Positions 51,056 through 59,240 of a stretch of DNA of 64,000 nt are shown here, one piece after another (the first letter of the stretch is position 1; each line of letters starts with the position of its first letter). The position numbers were made by a program, and so were the translations under genes. Source of the DNA: UBA5794 sp963714375 (GTDB lineage: Bacteria > Actinomycetota > Acidimicrobiia > Spongiisociales > UBA5794); contig CAVQOG010000006.1 in assembly GCA_963714375.1 (NCBI GenBank), positions 372,001 to 436,000 on the forward strand, given 5' to 3'. The notes below the pieces were generated by a model. That model did no database searches. It saw nothing but the letters and a program-made list of their open reading frames with translations, and was not told the DNA's origin.

Positions 51056-52402
51056 TCACCTCTTCTTCGTTGTGCGTGCCATGCCCGGCATGTTGAGTCC
51101 AGGGATGGGACTCTTCCCGCCGGCCATTGCCTTCATCATCTTTTGTGCTTGCGAGAACTGCTTGAGGATGGCGTTGACATCCTGCGGCCTGGTTCCCGAT
51201 CCCGCCGCGATACGGCGCTTGCGGCTGCCGGTGATCGTCTTCGGGTTCCGTCGTTCCCCTGGGGTCATGGACCGAATGATCGCCTCCACGCGGGCGAGAT
51301 GACTCTCGTCCACCTGGACATCGCGCAGGGCCGAACCTGCGCCCGGGAGCATACCAACGAGCTGTTGCAATGGCCCCATCTTCTTGATCTGCTGGAACTG
51401 TTCGAGGAAGTCTTCAAGGTCGAAGGACGCATCCAGCATCTTCTTGGCGGCCCGGTCTGCCTCGTCTCGATCGTAGGTTTCTTCAGCTTTCTCGATGAGC
51501 GACATGACGTCGCCCATGCCCAGGATCCGCGACGCCATCCGATCCGGATAGAACACATCGAGGCCATCGACTGACTCGCCCGTTCCCACAAACTTGATCG
51601 GAACACCTGTCACCTCTCGGGCCGAGATTGCGGCGCCGCCACGAGCATCACCATCGATCTTGGTCAGGATGAGACCGGTGATATCGGTGTACTCGCCGAA
51701 GCCCTTGGCGACGTTGACCGCTTCCTGCCCGGTCATCGCATCCACCACGAGCAGCGTCTCGTCGGGGTTCGCCACCTTCTTGATTGCCTCGAGTTCCTTC
51801 ATGAGGTCGCCGTCTATCTGGAGACGACCGGCCGTGTCGACAATCACGACATTCGCGGAAGCGATGCGAGCCTCTTTCATGGCAGCTTTCACCAGCTTCG
51901 GTGCCCCCTTGCTGCCACGATCGGAATAGACGGGTACACCGATTCCTTTACCGAGCTGTTCGAGCTGATCGATTGCCGCAGGTCGCTGGAGGTCGGCAGC
52001 AACCAACATCGGACGCTTCCCCTTGCCTTTGACATGCTTCGCGAGCTTTGCCGCGGTCGTCGTCTTCCCTGATCCCTGAAGACCGACCATCAAGATGACG
52101 AGTGGTGGTACCTCTGCCCGTGCGAGAGGAACCGCCTCTTCCCCAAGCGTGACGATGAGTTCTTCGTGAACGATCTTGATGACCTGCTGGCCGGGCGTGA
52201 GGCTCTTGGTCACCTCGACTCCGACCGCCCGTTCCTTCACCCGTGCGATGAACGTCTTGACAACATTGAGGTTGACATCTGCCTCAAGCAGAGCGATCCG
52301 GACCTCTCGAAGTGCCGCGTTGACATCGTCTTCGGACAGGCGCCCTTTTGATCGGAGCTTTCCGAAAACGCCACCAAGCCGTGCACTGAGCGAATCGAAC
52401 AT
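51056..52402 (-). CDS. ffh: Signal recognition particle protein Ffh
   Basis: 448 residues. N domain (1-90), G domain with GLQGSGKT (107-114), ADLQRPAA, DTAGRL, TKIDGDARGG and the M domain with MLPGAGS, MTPGERRNP and GSRKRRIAAGSGT, which binds 4.5S RNA and signal peptides. ATG 52402 (MFDSLSARL) is the family start. First gene of ffh-rpsP-khpA-rimM, divergent from upp (48-base gap). Its receptor FtsY is 6 kb away. Confidence 0.97.
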   Translation of the reverse strand: MFDSLSARLGGVFGKLRSKGRLSEDDVNAALREVRIALLEADVNLNVVKTFIARVKERAVGVEVTKSLTPGQQVIKIVHEELIVTLGEEAVPLARAEVPPLVILMVGLQGSGKTTTAAKLAKHVKGKGKRPMLVAADLQRPAAIDQLEQLGKGIGVPVYSDRGSKGAPKLVKAAMKEARIASANVVIVDTAGRLQIDGDLMKELEAIKKVANPDETLLVVDAMTGQEAVNVAKGFGEYTDITGLILTKIDGDARGGAAISAREVTGVPIKFVGTGESVDGLDVFYPDRMASRILGMGDVMSLIEKAEETYDRDEADRAAKKMLDASFDLEDFLEQFQQIKKMGPLQQLVGMLPGAGSALRDVQVDESHLARVEAIIRSMTPGERRNPKTITGSRKRRIAAGSGTRPQDVNAILKQFSQAQKMMKAMAGGKSPIPGLNMPGMARTTKKR

Positions 52403-52450
52403 CACCCCAAGTGTATGGAGACACCCTTGCCATCGGGTATCGTCTGACCC

Positions 52451-53068
52451 ATGAATCTCACAGTTATCGATCACCCCCTCACGCGCCACTACCTGACCGT
52501 CCTTCGGGACAAGGACACTCCCCCGCCACGGTTCAGGGAGGCAGCCAAGGGCCTGACCTACACGCTTGTCCTCGAAGCCACGAAGCGGATACCGCTCGAG
52601 GAGTTCCAGGTTGAGACACCCATGGAGACCACCACCGGATACCGAGTGTCAAAAGTCGTGGCCGTACCGGTCCTGCGCGCTGGGCTCGGGATGCTCAACG
52701 CTGTGCTCGAGACCATACCGAACGTCAAGGTCGGGTTTGCGGGTGTCGCACGCAACGAGGAGACGGCTCTTCCCCAGGAGTACTACTCGAAACTGCCGGA
52801 TCTCTCAGACGCCACCGTTCTCATATGTGAGCCGATGCTTGCGACCGGAGGTTCGCTGTCGTGGGCCGTGGACAAAGTGAAATCCTCAGGTGCCAAGAAC
52901 GTCACCGCCCTGTGCGTGGTCACGGCGCCACCCGGTGTCAAGAAGATGTACGAAGACCATCCAGATGTCCACATTGTCACCGCATCGCACGACCGCGAAT
53001 TGAACGAGAACTACTACATCGTCCCGGGCCTCGGAGACATGGGCGACCGCCTGTTCGGGACACAGTGA
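52451..53068 (+). CDS. upp: Uracil phosphoribosyltransferase
   Basis: 205 residues. IDHPLTRHYLTVLRDKDTPPPRFREAAKGL, PVLRAGLGMLNAVLETIPN, CEPMLATGGSL (PRPP loop) and PGLGDMGDRLFGT are upp signatures. It salvages uracil to UMP. It opens a four-gene nucleoside-salvage operon in which each gene overlaps the next by 4 bases. Confidence 0.96.
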   Translation: MNLTVIDHPLTRHYLTVLRDKDTPPPRFREAAKGLTYTLVLEATKRIPLEEFQVETPMETTTGYRVSKVVAVPVLRAGLGMLNAVLETIPNVKVGFAGVARNEETALPQEYYSKLPDLSDATVLICEPMLATGGSLSWAVDKVKSSGAKNVTALCVVTAPPGVKKMYEDHPDVHIVTASHDRELNENYYIVPGLGDMGDRLFGTQ

Positions 53069-53364
53069 CGACCCACGCGACGCACGACAGCGACACCTTT
53101 ACTGATGCCGTCACCTCGGTGATCGCATCAATACCAGCCGGCGAGATCAGCACATACGGCGAAGTAGCCGCCGAGGCTGGGTTTCCCGGAGCTGCCCGAG
53201 CTGTAGGCAATCTGCTTCGAGCGACGCCAGGATTACCGTGGTGGAGGGTGATTTCTGCGTCAGGACGACTCGTACCTGGCCTTGAACGTGAGCATGCCCA
53301 ACGGCTCCGGGCCGAGGGAATCACCGTGACGAGCGGCAAAGTGAGGATGGAACAAACAACATGA
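53065..53364 (+). CDS. Alkyltransferase-like protein (ATL, MGMT fold without reactive Cys)
   Basis: 99 residues from GTG 53065, overlapping the upp stop. MGMT-type C-domain: FTDAVTSVIASIPAGEISTYGEVAAEAGFPGAARAVGNLL (in parts) followed by LPWWRVISASGRL. Active alkyltransferases have PCHRV; here Cys and His are both Trp, so it cannot accept an alkyl group. ATL proteins bind O6-alkylguanine and flag it for nucleotide excision repair. Finding it inside a nucleoside-salvage operon is unusual. It then overlaps deoA by 4 bases. Confidence 0.88.
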   Translation: MTTHATHDSDTFTDAVTSVIASIPAGEISTYGEVAAEAGFPGAARAVGNLLRATPGLPWWRVISASGRLVPGLEREHAQRLRAEGITVTSGKVRMEQTT

Positions 53365-54668
53365 GCTTCTCGATGGTCGAACAGATAGTGGCAAAACGCG
53401 ACGGCGAAGAGCTGTCGTCCGATGCCCTTGCGTGGATGATCGCGGAGTACACGGCAGACCGGATCCCCGACTACCAGATGTCGGCATTTCTCATGGCGGT
53501 CATCTTCAACGGTATGAGTCCAGCAGAACTCGAACCGTGGACGGAAGCAATGCTGCACTCCGGTGACGTCCTCGATCTGTCTGACGTCTCGAAACGAAAG
53601 ATTGACAAGCACTCAACCGGTGGGGTCGGGGACAAGATCTCCATTCCACTCGCCCCGATTGTCGCTTCATGCGGTATCGCAGTGCCGATGATGTCGGGCA
53701 GAGGGTTGGGTCACACCGGCGGAACGCTCGACAAACTTGAGGCGATTCCCGGCTTTACAACGCAAATATCCCCCGACGCCTTCGCAAACCAACTCAACGA
53801 GATCGGTGTCGTCATGGCGGGACAGTCGGAGCGTCTGGTGCCTGCAGACAAACGGTTGTATGCCCTTCGCGACGCCACCGGAACGGTTCCGTCAATGCCT
53901 CTGATCGCCTCGTCGATCATGTCGAAGAAGCTCGCCGAGAACCTTGATGGTTTACTGCTCAATGTGACTGTCGGAAGTGGTGCGCAGATGAAGACGTTGC
54001 CAGACGCGATGGAGCTTTCCGAGATGATGGTCGGTGTCGGTCGGTCGCACAATACGCCAACCATCGTTCTCCTCACCAACATGGATCAGCCGGTTGGAAG
54101 AGCCGTTGGCAACGCAAACGAAGTCGCCGAATCAGTGGCCGTCCTCAAGGGGGTCGGTCCCGAAGATGTGACCCACCTCACCACACTCTTTGCGACCGAG
54201 ATGTTGATGCTCGCCGGCACCAACGATCGGACCGACGCAGCAGCGACGGTCCAAAAGGCCATCGATACCGGCGCAGCATACGAAACGCTCCTCATGCTCG
54301 TTGAGCGTCAAGGTGGCGATCCCGCTGCAATTGACGATCCGACAATGCTCCCGGGCGCACCTCACACCCATGTCATCACAGCCGATCGCGATGGGTACGT
54401 CACGAAGGTCAATGCCTACGACATTGGTACCGCTGCCGTTCGCCTCGGCGCTGGCAGACAGACAAAGAAATCCATCATCGATCCGGGAGTCGGGTTCTCG
54501 GTTGAAGTCAAGATCGGAGAGGAAGTTACGAAGGGACAACCGTTGACCGTTGTGTCCTATCGATCCTCGGCAAGTTTGGAAAGCGCTCTCAGCGTGCTCA
54601 AGAATACCTTCGGCATCTCCGAAGAACCTGTAGCCACCCCCGACCTGATCCTTGGAGAAGTTAGATGA
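53361..54668 (+). CDS. deoA: Pyrimidine-nucleoside / thymidine phosphorylase
   Basis: 435 residues. KIDKHSTGGVGDKISIPLAPI, MMSGRGLGHTGGTLDKLEAIPG and the C-terminal domain TKVNAYDIGTAAVRLGAGR are the family signature. It cleaves thymidine or uridine to base plus (deoxy)ribose 1-phosphate. Whether it is DeoA or the broader Pdp cannot be settled by eye. It overlaps atl before and punA after. Confidence 0.94.
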   Translation: MSFSMVEQIVAKRDGEELSSDALAWMIAEYTADRIPDYQMSAFLMAVIFNGMSPAELEPWTEAMLHSGDVLDLSDVSKRKIDKHSTGGVGDKISIPLAPIVASCGIAVPMMSGRGLGHTGGTLDKLEAIPGFTTQISPDAFANQLNEIGVVMAGQSERLVPADKRLYALRDATGTVPSMPLIASSIMSKKLAENLDGLLLNVTVGSGAQMKTLPDAMELSEMMVGVGRSHNTPTIVLLTNMDQPVGRAVGNANEVAESVAVLKGVGPEDVTHLTTLFATEMLMLAGTNDRTDAAATVQKAIDTGAAYETLLMLVERQGGDPAAIDDPTMLPGAPHTHVITADRDGYVTKVNAYDIGTAAVRLGAGRQTKKSIIDPGVGFSVEVKIGEEVTKGQPLTVVSYRSSASLESALSVLKNTFGISEEPVATPDLILGEVR

Positions 54669-55501
54669 ACTACCACACGCTCATGGCCGCGTCAGCATCC
54701 ATCCGGATGTTCACAGGCGTCGATCGATACGACGCTGCTGTCGTCCTCGGCTCGGGACTCGGCTCGTACGCGACCGCCTTCAAGGACGGCGTCGAGATCA
54801 GATATACGGACATACCCGGATTCCCGATTCCGAAAGTCGTCGGACACACGGGATCTCTGGTCGCAGCTCCCCTCGGCGACAAGAATGTGCTGCTGTTTTC
54901 CGGCCGCGTCCATGCCTACGAGGGATGGGACATGGACGACATCGTATTTGGGGTCAGAACAGCCGTTGCGTGCGGTGCGAAGCGCATCATGCTGACCAAC
55001 GCCGCTGGTGGCATCAACCCTGAGTATTCACCAGGGGATCTTGTGATGATCTCAGACCATCTCAATCTGACGGGGATGAATCCGCTCGTGGGCCAGAACG
55101 ACGATCGGGTCGGTCCACGGTTTCCCGACATGTCGGACGTGTATTCGCCGGACCTTCGATCGAGGCTCGCCGAAACCTTCCGCGAATGTGGGCTCACACC
55201 ACACGAGGGTGTCTACGCATCCTTTCTCGGTCCAAGCTATGAGACGCCAGCCGAGGTTCAGATGGCCAAGATGCTCGGAGCCGACCTTGTCGGGATGTCA
55301 ACGGTCCCCGAGGCGATTGCCATCAGACACATGGGTGCCGAGGTCGTCGGTGTATCTCTCGTGACAAACCTCGCTGCTGGCATTTCGCCAGCACCCCTCT
55401 CCCACGAGGAAGTCACAGAAACCGCCGAAATGGCGAGGTCCGCTTTCACGAACGTCCTGGATCGCTTCCTGCCCTCGCTTGCCACACCCGCAGTCGACTG
55501 A
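54665..55501 (+). CDS. punA: Purine-nucleoside phosphorylase
   Basis: 278 residues, trimeric PNP type: VVLGSGLGSYA, GFPIPKVVGHTGSLV, SGRVHAYEGWDM, LTNAAGGINPEY, GPSYETPAEVQMAKMLGADLVGMSTVPEAIAIRHMG (in parts), LVTNLAAGI. It cleaves inosine and guanosine with phosphate. Last gene of the upp-atl-deoA-punA operon. Confidence 0.95.
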   Translation: MNYHTLMAASASIRMFTGVDRYDAAVVLGSGLGSYATAFKDGVEIRYTDIPGFPIPKVVGHTGSLVAAPLGDKNVLLFSGRVHAYEGWDMDDIVFGVRTAVACGAKRIMLTNAAGGINPEYSPGDLVMISDHLNLTGMNPLVGQNDDRVGPRFPDMSDVYSPDLRSRLAETFRECGLTPHEGVYASFLGPSYETPAEVQMAKMLGADLVGMSTVPEAIAIRHMGAEVVGVSLVTNLAAGISPAPLSHEEVTETAEMARSAFTNVLDRFLPSLATPAVD

Positions 55502-55583
55502 GCCGGTTTACGCCAATCGCGCGGTCGTTCATAACATGGCCAGTGAACACCGATACTTGGCCCACCACTGAGGAGTCAACGCC

Positions 55584-56339
55584 ATGAACATCGCCGTCTG
55601 CGTCAAGCAGATCCCTGACCCGGCGACGCCGTACGCACTCGACGGTGAAAATCACTGGGTCATCAGACCGGAGGACCAGGTTCTCGATGACACGGACCGT
55701 TCCGGTGTCGAAATCGCTCTGCAGCTTGCGGAGGCGACTGAGGGCACCGTCACGTTGTATTCGATGTCACCTTCGGGTTCGCTCCAAGGAATACGTCAGG
55801 CCCTCGCAATGGGCGCCGATGCCGCGGTGTTGATCGACGATCCAACCCTCAAGGGGGCAGACGCTCTCACGACAGCTCGCGTACTCGCTGCCGCCATGCA
55901 ACAGCAGGGCTTCGATCTTGTCGTTGCCGGGACGGAATCCACCGATGGCTACTCGGGTGTCATGCCCCAGATGATGTCCGAGATCCTCGACGTTCCATGC
56001 CTTTCCTTCGCACGTAAGGTCGAAGCCGGCGACGGATCGGTCACCATCGAAAGGCAAACCGCGGATGGCTACGACGTCGTGGTAGCCACAATTCCGGCTC
56101 TCATCACCGTGACTGCTGGAATTGAGCCACGCTACCCAACCTTCAAGGGCATCATGCAGGCAAAATCGAAACCAGTGACGACTCTGACATCTGCAGATCT
56201 GGGAATCACCAACACCGAGCATCAGGTGATTCGGTCTGTCGAGCCGGTCGCGGCCCGCGCTGCAGGCGAGATCATTGAGGACGACGGCGAGGCCTACCTC
56301 AAGATCATCGAAGTACTCGAACAAGCGAAGGTGGTGTGA
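55584..56339 (+). CDS. etfB: Electron transfer flavoprotein beta subunit
   Basis: 251 residues. MNIAVCVKQIPDP at the N-terminus, ALQLAEATEGTVTLYSM, ALAMGADAAVLI, GTESTDGYSGVMPQMMSEIL and TVTAGIEPRYPTFKGIMQAKSKP are typical of group I EtfB. It takes electrons from acyl-CoA dehydrogenases. AMP/FAD shared with EtfA. It is followed by etfA after 1 base. Confidence 0.96.
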   Translation: MNIAVCVKQIPDPATPYALDGENHWVIRPEDQVLDDTDRSGVEIALQLAEATEGTVTLYSMSPSGSLQGIRQALAMGADAAVLIDDPTLKGADALTTARVLAAAMQQQGFDLVVAGTESTDGYSGVMPQMMSEILDVPCLSFARKVEAGDGSVTIERQTADGYDVVVATIPALITVTAGIEPRYPTFKGIMQAKSKPVTTLTSADLGITNTEHQVIRSVEPVAARAAGEIIEDDGEAYLKIIEVLEQAKVV

Positions 56340-56340
56340 C

Positions 56341-57285
56341 ATGTCGATATGGGTCTTCTCGGAAGAAGCCAATGGCCTGCCATCTGGCGGTTCACTCGAA
56401 CTCATCAGCAAAGCACGCACACTTGGCGAGGTAGCAGTGTTCTATCTCGGTACCGGATCAGACGCCGCGTGGGCGGCGCTCGGAGACCACGGTGCAGGTT
56501 CGGTCCATCACCTCGATGCGGGCGATGTACTCCCTTCCGGCCCTGCAGCGGCCGCATTGGCGGATCTGGTTTCGAACGCCACCGTGGTGCTCTTCGGCAT
56601 GGGGAACACCGATCGCGACGTCGCCGGCCGCCTCGCCGCCCGTCTCGGGCGCCCCGCAGTCTCGAACGCCCTCGATCTTTCCATCGACGGTACGGTCACC
56701 GTCGCATCAGAGATTCTCGGTGGCACGCTTGGCGTCACAACCGAGGTCACGGCCGAAAGCCCCGCGATCGTCGTCGTGAGGCCAAAGGCGTTCCAAGTAG
56801 AGCCGAATGGCGGACCACCACCAACCGTCTTGTCTGTGCCGTTGGTCGATGCAGGACGCGCCAGCGCCGCATCGGTAACAGAACGACACGTTGAAGAATC
56901 GGAAGGTCCCGCGCTCGGGGAAGCGAATGTGATCGTGTCGGGCGGCCGCGGTCTCGGATCCGCAGACAAGTTTGAGATGATGGATGAGTTGGCTGGATTG
57001 CTTGGAGCTGCCGTCGGGGGCACTCGTGCTGTGGTTGACGCTGGATGGGTGCCGTACAGCTACCAAGTGGGCCAAACCGGAAAGACGGTGAAGCCATCGG
57101 TGTACATCGCGTGCGGCATCTCGGGTGCCATGCAACACATCGTGGGTATGAAGGGATCCTCAACGATCATTGCCATCAACAAGGACCCCGATGCGCCGAT
57201 CTTCGCCCTATCCGACCTGGGTGTCGTTGGTGATGTGCACAAGGTTGTACCCCAACTCATCGCTGGACTCAAGGCGCGGGTCTAG
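56341..57285 (+). CDS. etfA: Electron transfer flavoprotein alpha subunit
   Basis: 314 residues. C-terminal FAD domain: VSGGRGLGSADKFEMMDELAGLLGAAVGGTRAVVDAGWV (in parts), QVGQTGKTVKPSVYIACGISGAMQHIVGM, IIAINKDPDAPIF. It forms the heterodimer with EtfB and passes electrons to ETF-quinone oxidoreductase. ATG 56341 is chosen; longer in-frame sequence overlaps etfB. Confidence 0.96.
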   Translation: MSIWVFSEEANGLPSGGSLELISKARTLGEVAVFYLGTGSDAAWAALGDHGAGSVHHLDAGDVLPSGPAAAALADLVSNATVVLFGMGNTDRDVAGRLAARLGRPAVSNALDLSIDGTVTVASEILGGTLGVTTEVTAESPAIVVVRPKAFQVEPNGGPPPTVLSVPLVDAGRASAASVTERHVEESEGPALGEANVIVSGGRGLGSADKFEMMDELAGLLGAAVGGTRAVVDAGWVPYSYQVGQTGKTVKPSVYIACGISGAMQHIVGMKGSSTIIAINKDPDAPIFALSDLGVVGDVHKVVPQLIAGLKARV

Positions 57286-57295
57286 GCTCCTCCAG

Positions 57296-57787
57296 ATGGC
57301 CATCGGAAGATCAGGCGAAGCAGCGCATGTCCGCAAGCTCGGGCGGGGCGACTATCGGATTGTCGCCAACATCGAGATCGATGCACCTATCGACCCGATC
57401 TGGTCTGTCCTGACGGACTGGGAGCACCTCGCCGATTGGAATTCATCCTTTCTCGCTTTGACGGGCGACTTCAAGGTTGGTGGCCGGGTACGCACGACGT
57501 TTCGCGTGCTCGGAATCAAGCGTCAATATGAGCATGAGCTGATCGACTTTGTTGAAGGTCGCCAGTTCGGTTGGTCCGATCCGTTCTTGTTCGGGATGAC
57601 GGATCACCACATCTTTCGTGTCGAACCCATCGACAGCGATCGCACTCGGTTCTACCAGACGGACCGTGTCTATGCAGGGTCGAGTTTCATGTTCGGGGCT
57701 CTCACCGCACGGCTCGTGATGAGAATGCATGCAAGATTCAATCAGGCTCTCGCCGCCGAGGTAGCCAAGCGAAAAGCGGATTACTAG
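57296..57787 (+). CDS. SRPBCC (START-like) family protein
   Basis: 163 residues from ATG 57296. Helix-grip fold of the polyketide cyclase/SRPBCC group: VANIEIDAPIDPIWSVLTDWEHLADWNSSFLAL, then a strand ladder (VGGRVRTTFRVLGIKRQYEHELIDF) and a long last helix. It would bind a hydrophobic ligand; no specific role. Ten bases after etfA and converging on cdd with a 4-base overlap. Confidence 0.78.
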   Translation: MAIGRSGEAAHVRKLGRGDYRIVANIEIDAPIDPIWSVLTDWEHLADWNSSFLALTGDFKVGGRVRTTFRVLGIKRQYEHELIDFVEGRQFGWSDPFLFGMTDHHIFRVEPIDSDRTRFYQTDRVYAGSSFMFGALTARLVMRMHARFNQALAAEVAKRKADY

Positions 57788-58194
57788 TCGGAGAAGTCCA
57801 ACGCTTCGGGTCCGAACGACATGGGAAGCAGATCTTCAAGCGTCATGCTGAGCGGTTCACCTTCTTGCGTGCGAAGAATCACTGTCTCAACCCCGAATTC
57901 GCGCATGATCTGCCGACAGTTGCCGCAGGGGGTGCAAAGGTCTCCATCGAGACAGACAACGGCGACGGTACGTATCCGTCGTGTTCCCGCAGCCACCCCC
58001 GTTGTGATCGCATTCGCTTCAGCGCAGATCGTCGCCGGATATGCCGCATTCTCGACATTGGCACCGCAATAGGTGTTTCCATCGTCATCGACCGCGACGG
58101 CGCCGACACGGAACGACGAATACGGAACATAGGCACGCGTGGCAGCGTCGGCTGCCAGTTCGAGTAGGGCCTCGGGGGTCAGGGCATCAATCAT
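57784..58194 (-). CDS. cdd: Cytidine deaminase
   Basis: 136 residues, tetrameric type. Zinc ligands Cys57 (TICAEANAI, catalytic Glu59) and Cys90, Cys93 (CTPCGNCRQ); substrate loop PYSSFRVGA and GANVENAAYPATICAE. Converts (deoxy)cytidine to (deoxy)uridine, feeding the deoA and upp enzymes encoded 3-5 kb away on the other strand. It overlaps ftsY by 4 bases. Confidence 0.95.
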   Translation of the reverse strand: MIDALTPEALLELAADAATRAYVPYSSFRVGAVAVDDDGNTYCGANVENAAYPATICAEANAITTGVAAGTRRIRTVAVVCLDGDLCTPCGNCRQIMREFGVETVILRTQEGEPLSMTLEDLLPMSFGPEALDFSD

Positions 58195-59237
58195 GGCGAA
58201 GTCAGTGCCTCCACAAAGTCTCTCGGTTCAAATGGGATCAGGTCGTCGATCCCCTCGCCGACGCCAATGTACTTGATCGGTAGCCCGAGTTCCTTCTCGA
58301 CGGCGATGGCGATACCGCCTTTCGCTGTTCCGTCGAGTTTGGTGATGACGACGCCGGTGACGCCAACTGCCCCAGTGAATGCTCGTGCTTGGGCAATACC
58401 GTTCTGACCGGTCGACCCATCAAGCACAAGCAGAATCTCACCGACTGCGCCAGATTCACGCTCAACAACGCGCACAACCTTCGCAAGCTCCTCCATCAGG
58501 TTTGTGTGTGCATGGAGTCTGCCCGCCGTGTCGATGATCACGACATCGGTGCCGTCCGTCTTCGCCCGATCGACGGCGCCGAACGCCACACTTGCCGGAT
58601 CAGCTCCCTGATCACCCGAAACAACATCAACACCGATTCGCTTGCCCCATGTCATCAACTGCGTATCGCCAGCCGCCCGGAAGGTGTCAGCCGCTCCGAG
58701 CACCACAGACGCTCCGCTCGCGGTCAACTCATGGGCAAGCTTCGCGATCGTCGTGGTCTTTCCCGCTCCGTTGACACCGACCACGACGATGACCGCGGGC
58801 TTTCCTCCAACCGACAGGTGCCGATCCTTGGAGGAGAAGCCGTCGATCAGAACATCCCGCAACGCAGACGAGACCTCGGCGCCGGTCTGTGGCGCCAACG
58901 CCTTCACTGCTGCCACGATCTCACTCGATGTAGAGGGTCCGACATCGGCGAGGATCAGTGCATCTTCAAGCGTCTCCCAGCCGTCGCTCGACGTTCCGGA
59001 ACCGAACATCGATCCGAGTGCACCCGAAATCGCAGAACGCGTTCGCGCCAATCGTGGTCGGAGCAATCCTGTAGCCGACGGTGTCGCATCCGGCGGTGTT
59101 GCATCCTGAGGCATTGCATCCGGCGGTCTCGGCCCGGCCGACGATGCTCGTGACCGGAGCAGTACGAGGACCAACCCGACGAGGAGGCCAACGAGGATGA
59201 TTCCGACAATGATGCCAGTAGTGATGCCAGTGTCCAC
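58191..59237 (-). CDS. ftsY: SRP receptor FtsY
   Basis: 348 residues. An N-terminal membrane helix (8-27), a short Pro/Asp/Ala linker with PPDAMPQDA-type repeats (about 37-55), NG domain with GVNGAGKTTTIAKLA, DTFRAA, DTAGRLH, TKLDGTAKGG, and the C-terminal IGVGEGIDDLIPF. It brings SRP-ribosome complexes to the translocon. The acidic A-domain is very short. It follows smc by 3 bases. Confidence 0.96.
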   Translation of the reverse strand: MDTGITTGIIVGIILVGLLVGLVLVLLRSRASSAGPRPPDAMPQDATPPDATPSATGLLRPRLARTRSAISGALGSMFGSGTSSDGWETLEDALILADVGPSTSSEIVAAVKALAPQTGAEVSSALRDVLIDGFSSKDRHLSVGGKPAVIVVVGVNGAGKTTTIAKLAHELTASGASVVLGAADTFRAAGDTQLMTWGKRIGVDVVSGDQGADPASVAFGAVDRAKTDGTDVVIIDTAGRLHAHTNLMEELAKVVRVVERESGAVGEILLVLDGSTGQNGIAQARAFTGAVGVTGVVITKLDGTAKGGIAIAVEKELGLPIKYIGVGEGIDDLIPFEPRDFVEALTSP

Positions 59238-59240
59238 GGG

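Noticed and set aside
52861..53064. Longer ATG start for the ATL protein inside upp
   Set aside because: The first 68 residues are out-of-frame upp sequence; ATL proteins are about 100 residues and GTG 53065 gives that length.
59040..59130. Short repeat in the ftsY linker (GCATCCGGCGG-type units) as another heptamer locus
   Set aside because: Its period is not 7 and the units do not match NTCNGAY; it is a simple Pro/Asp/Ala codon repeat.
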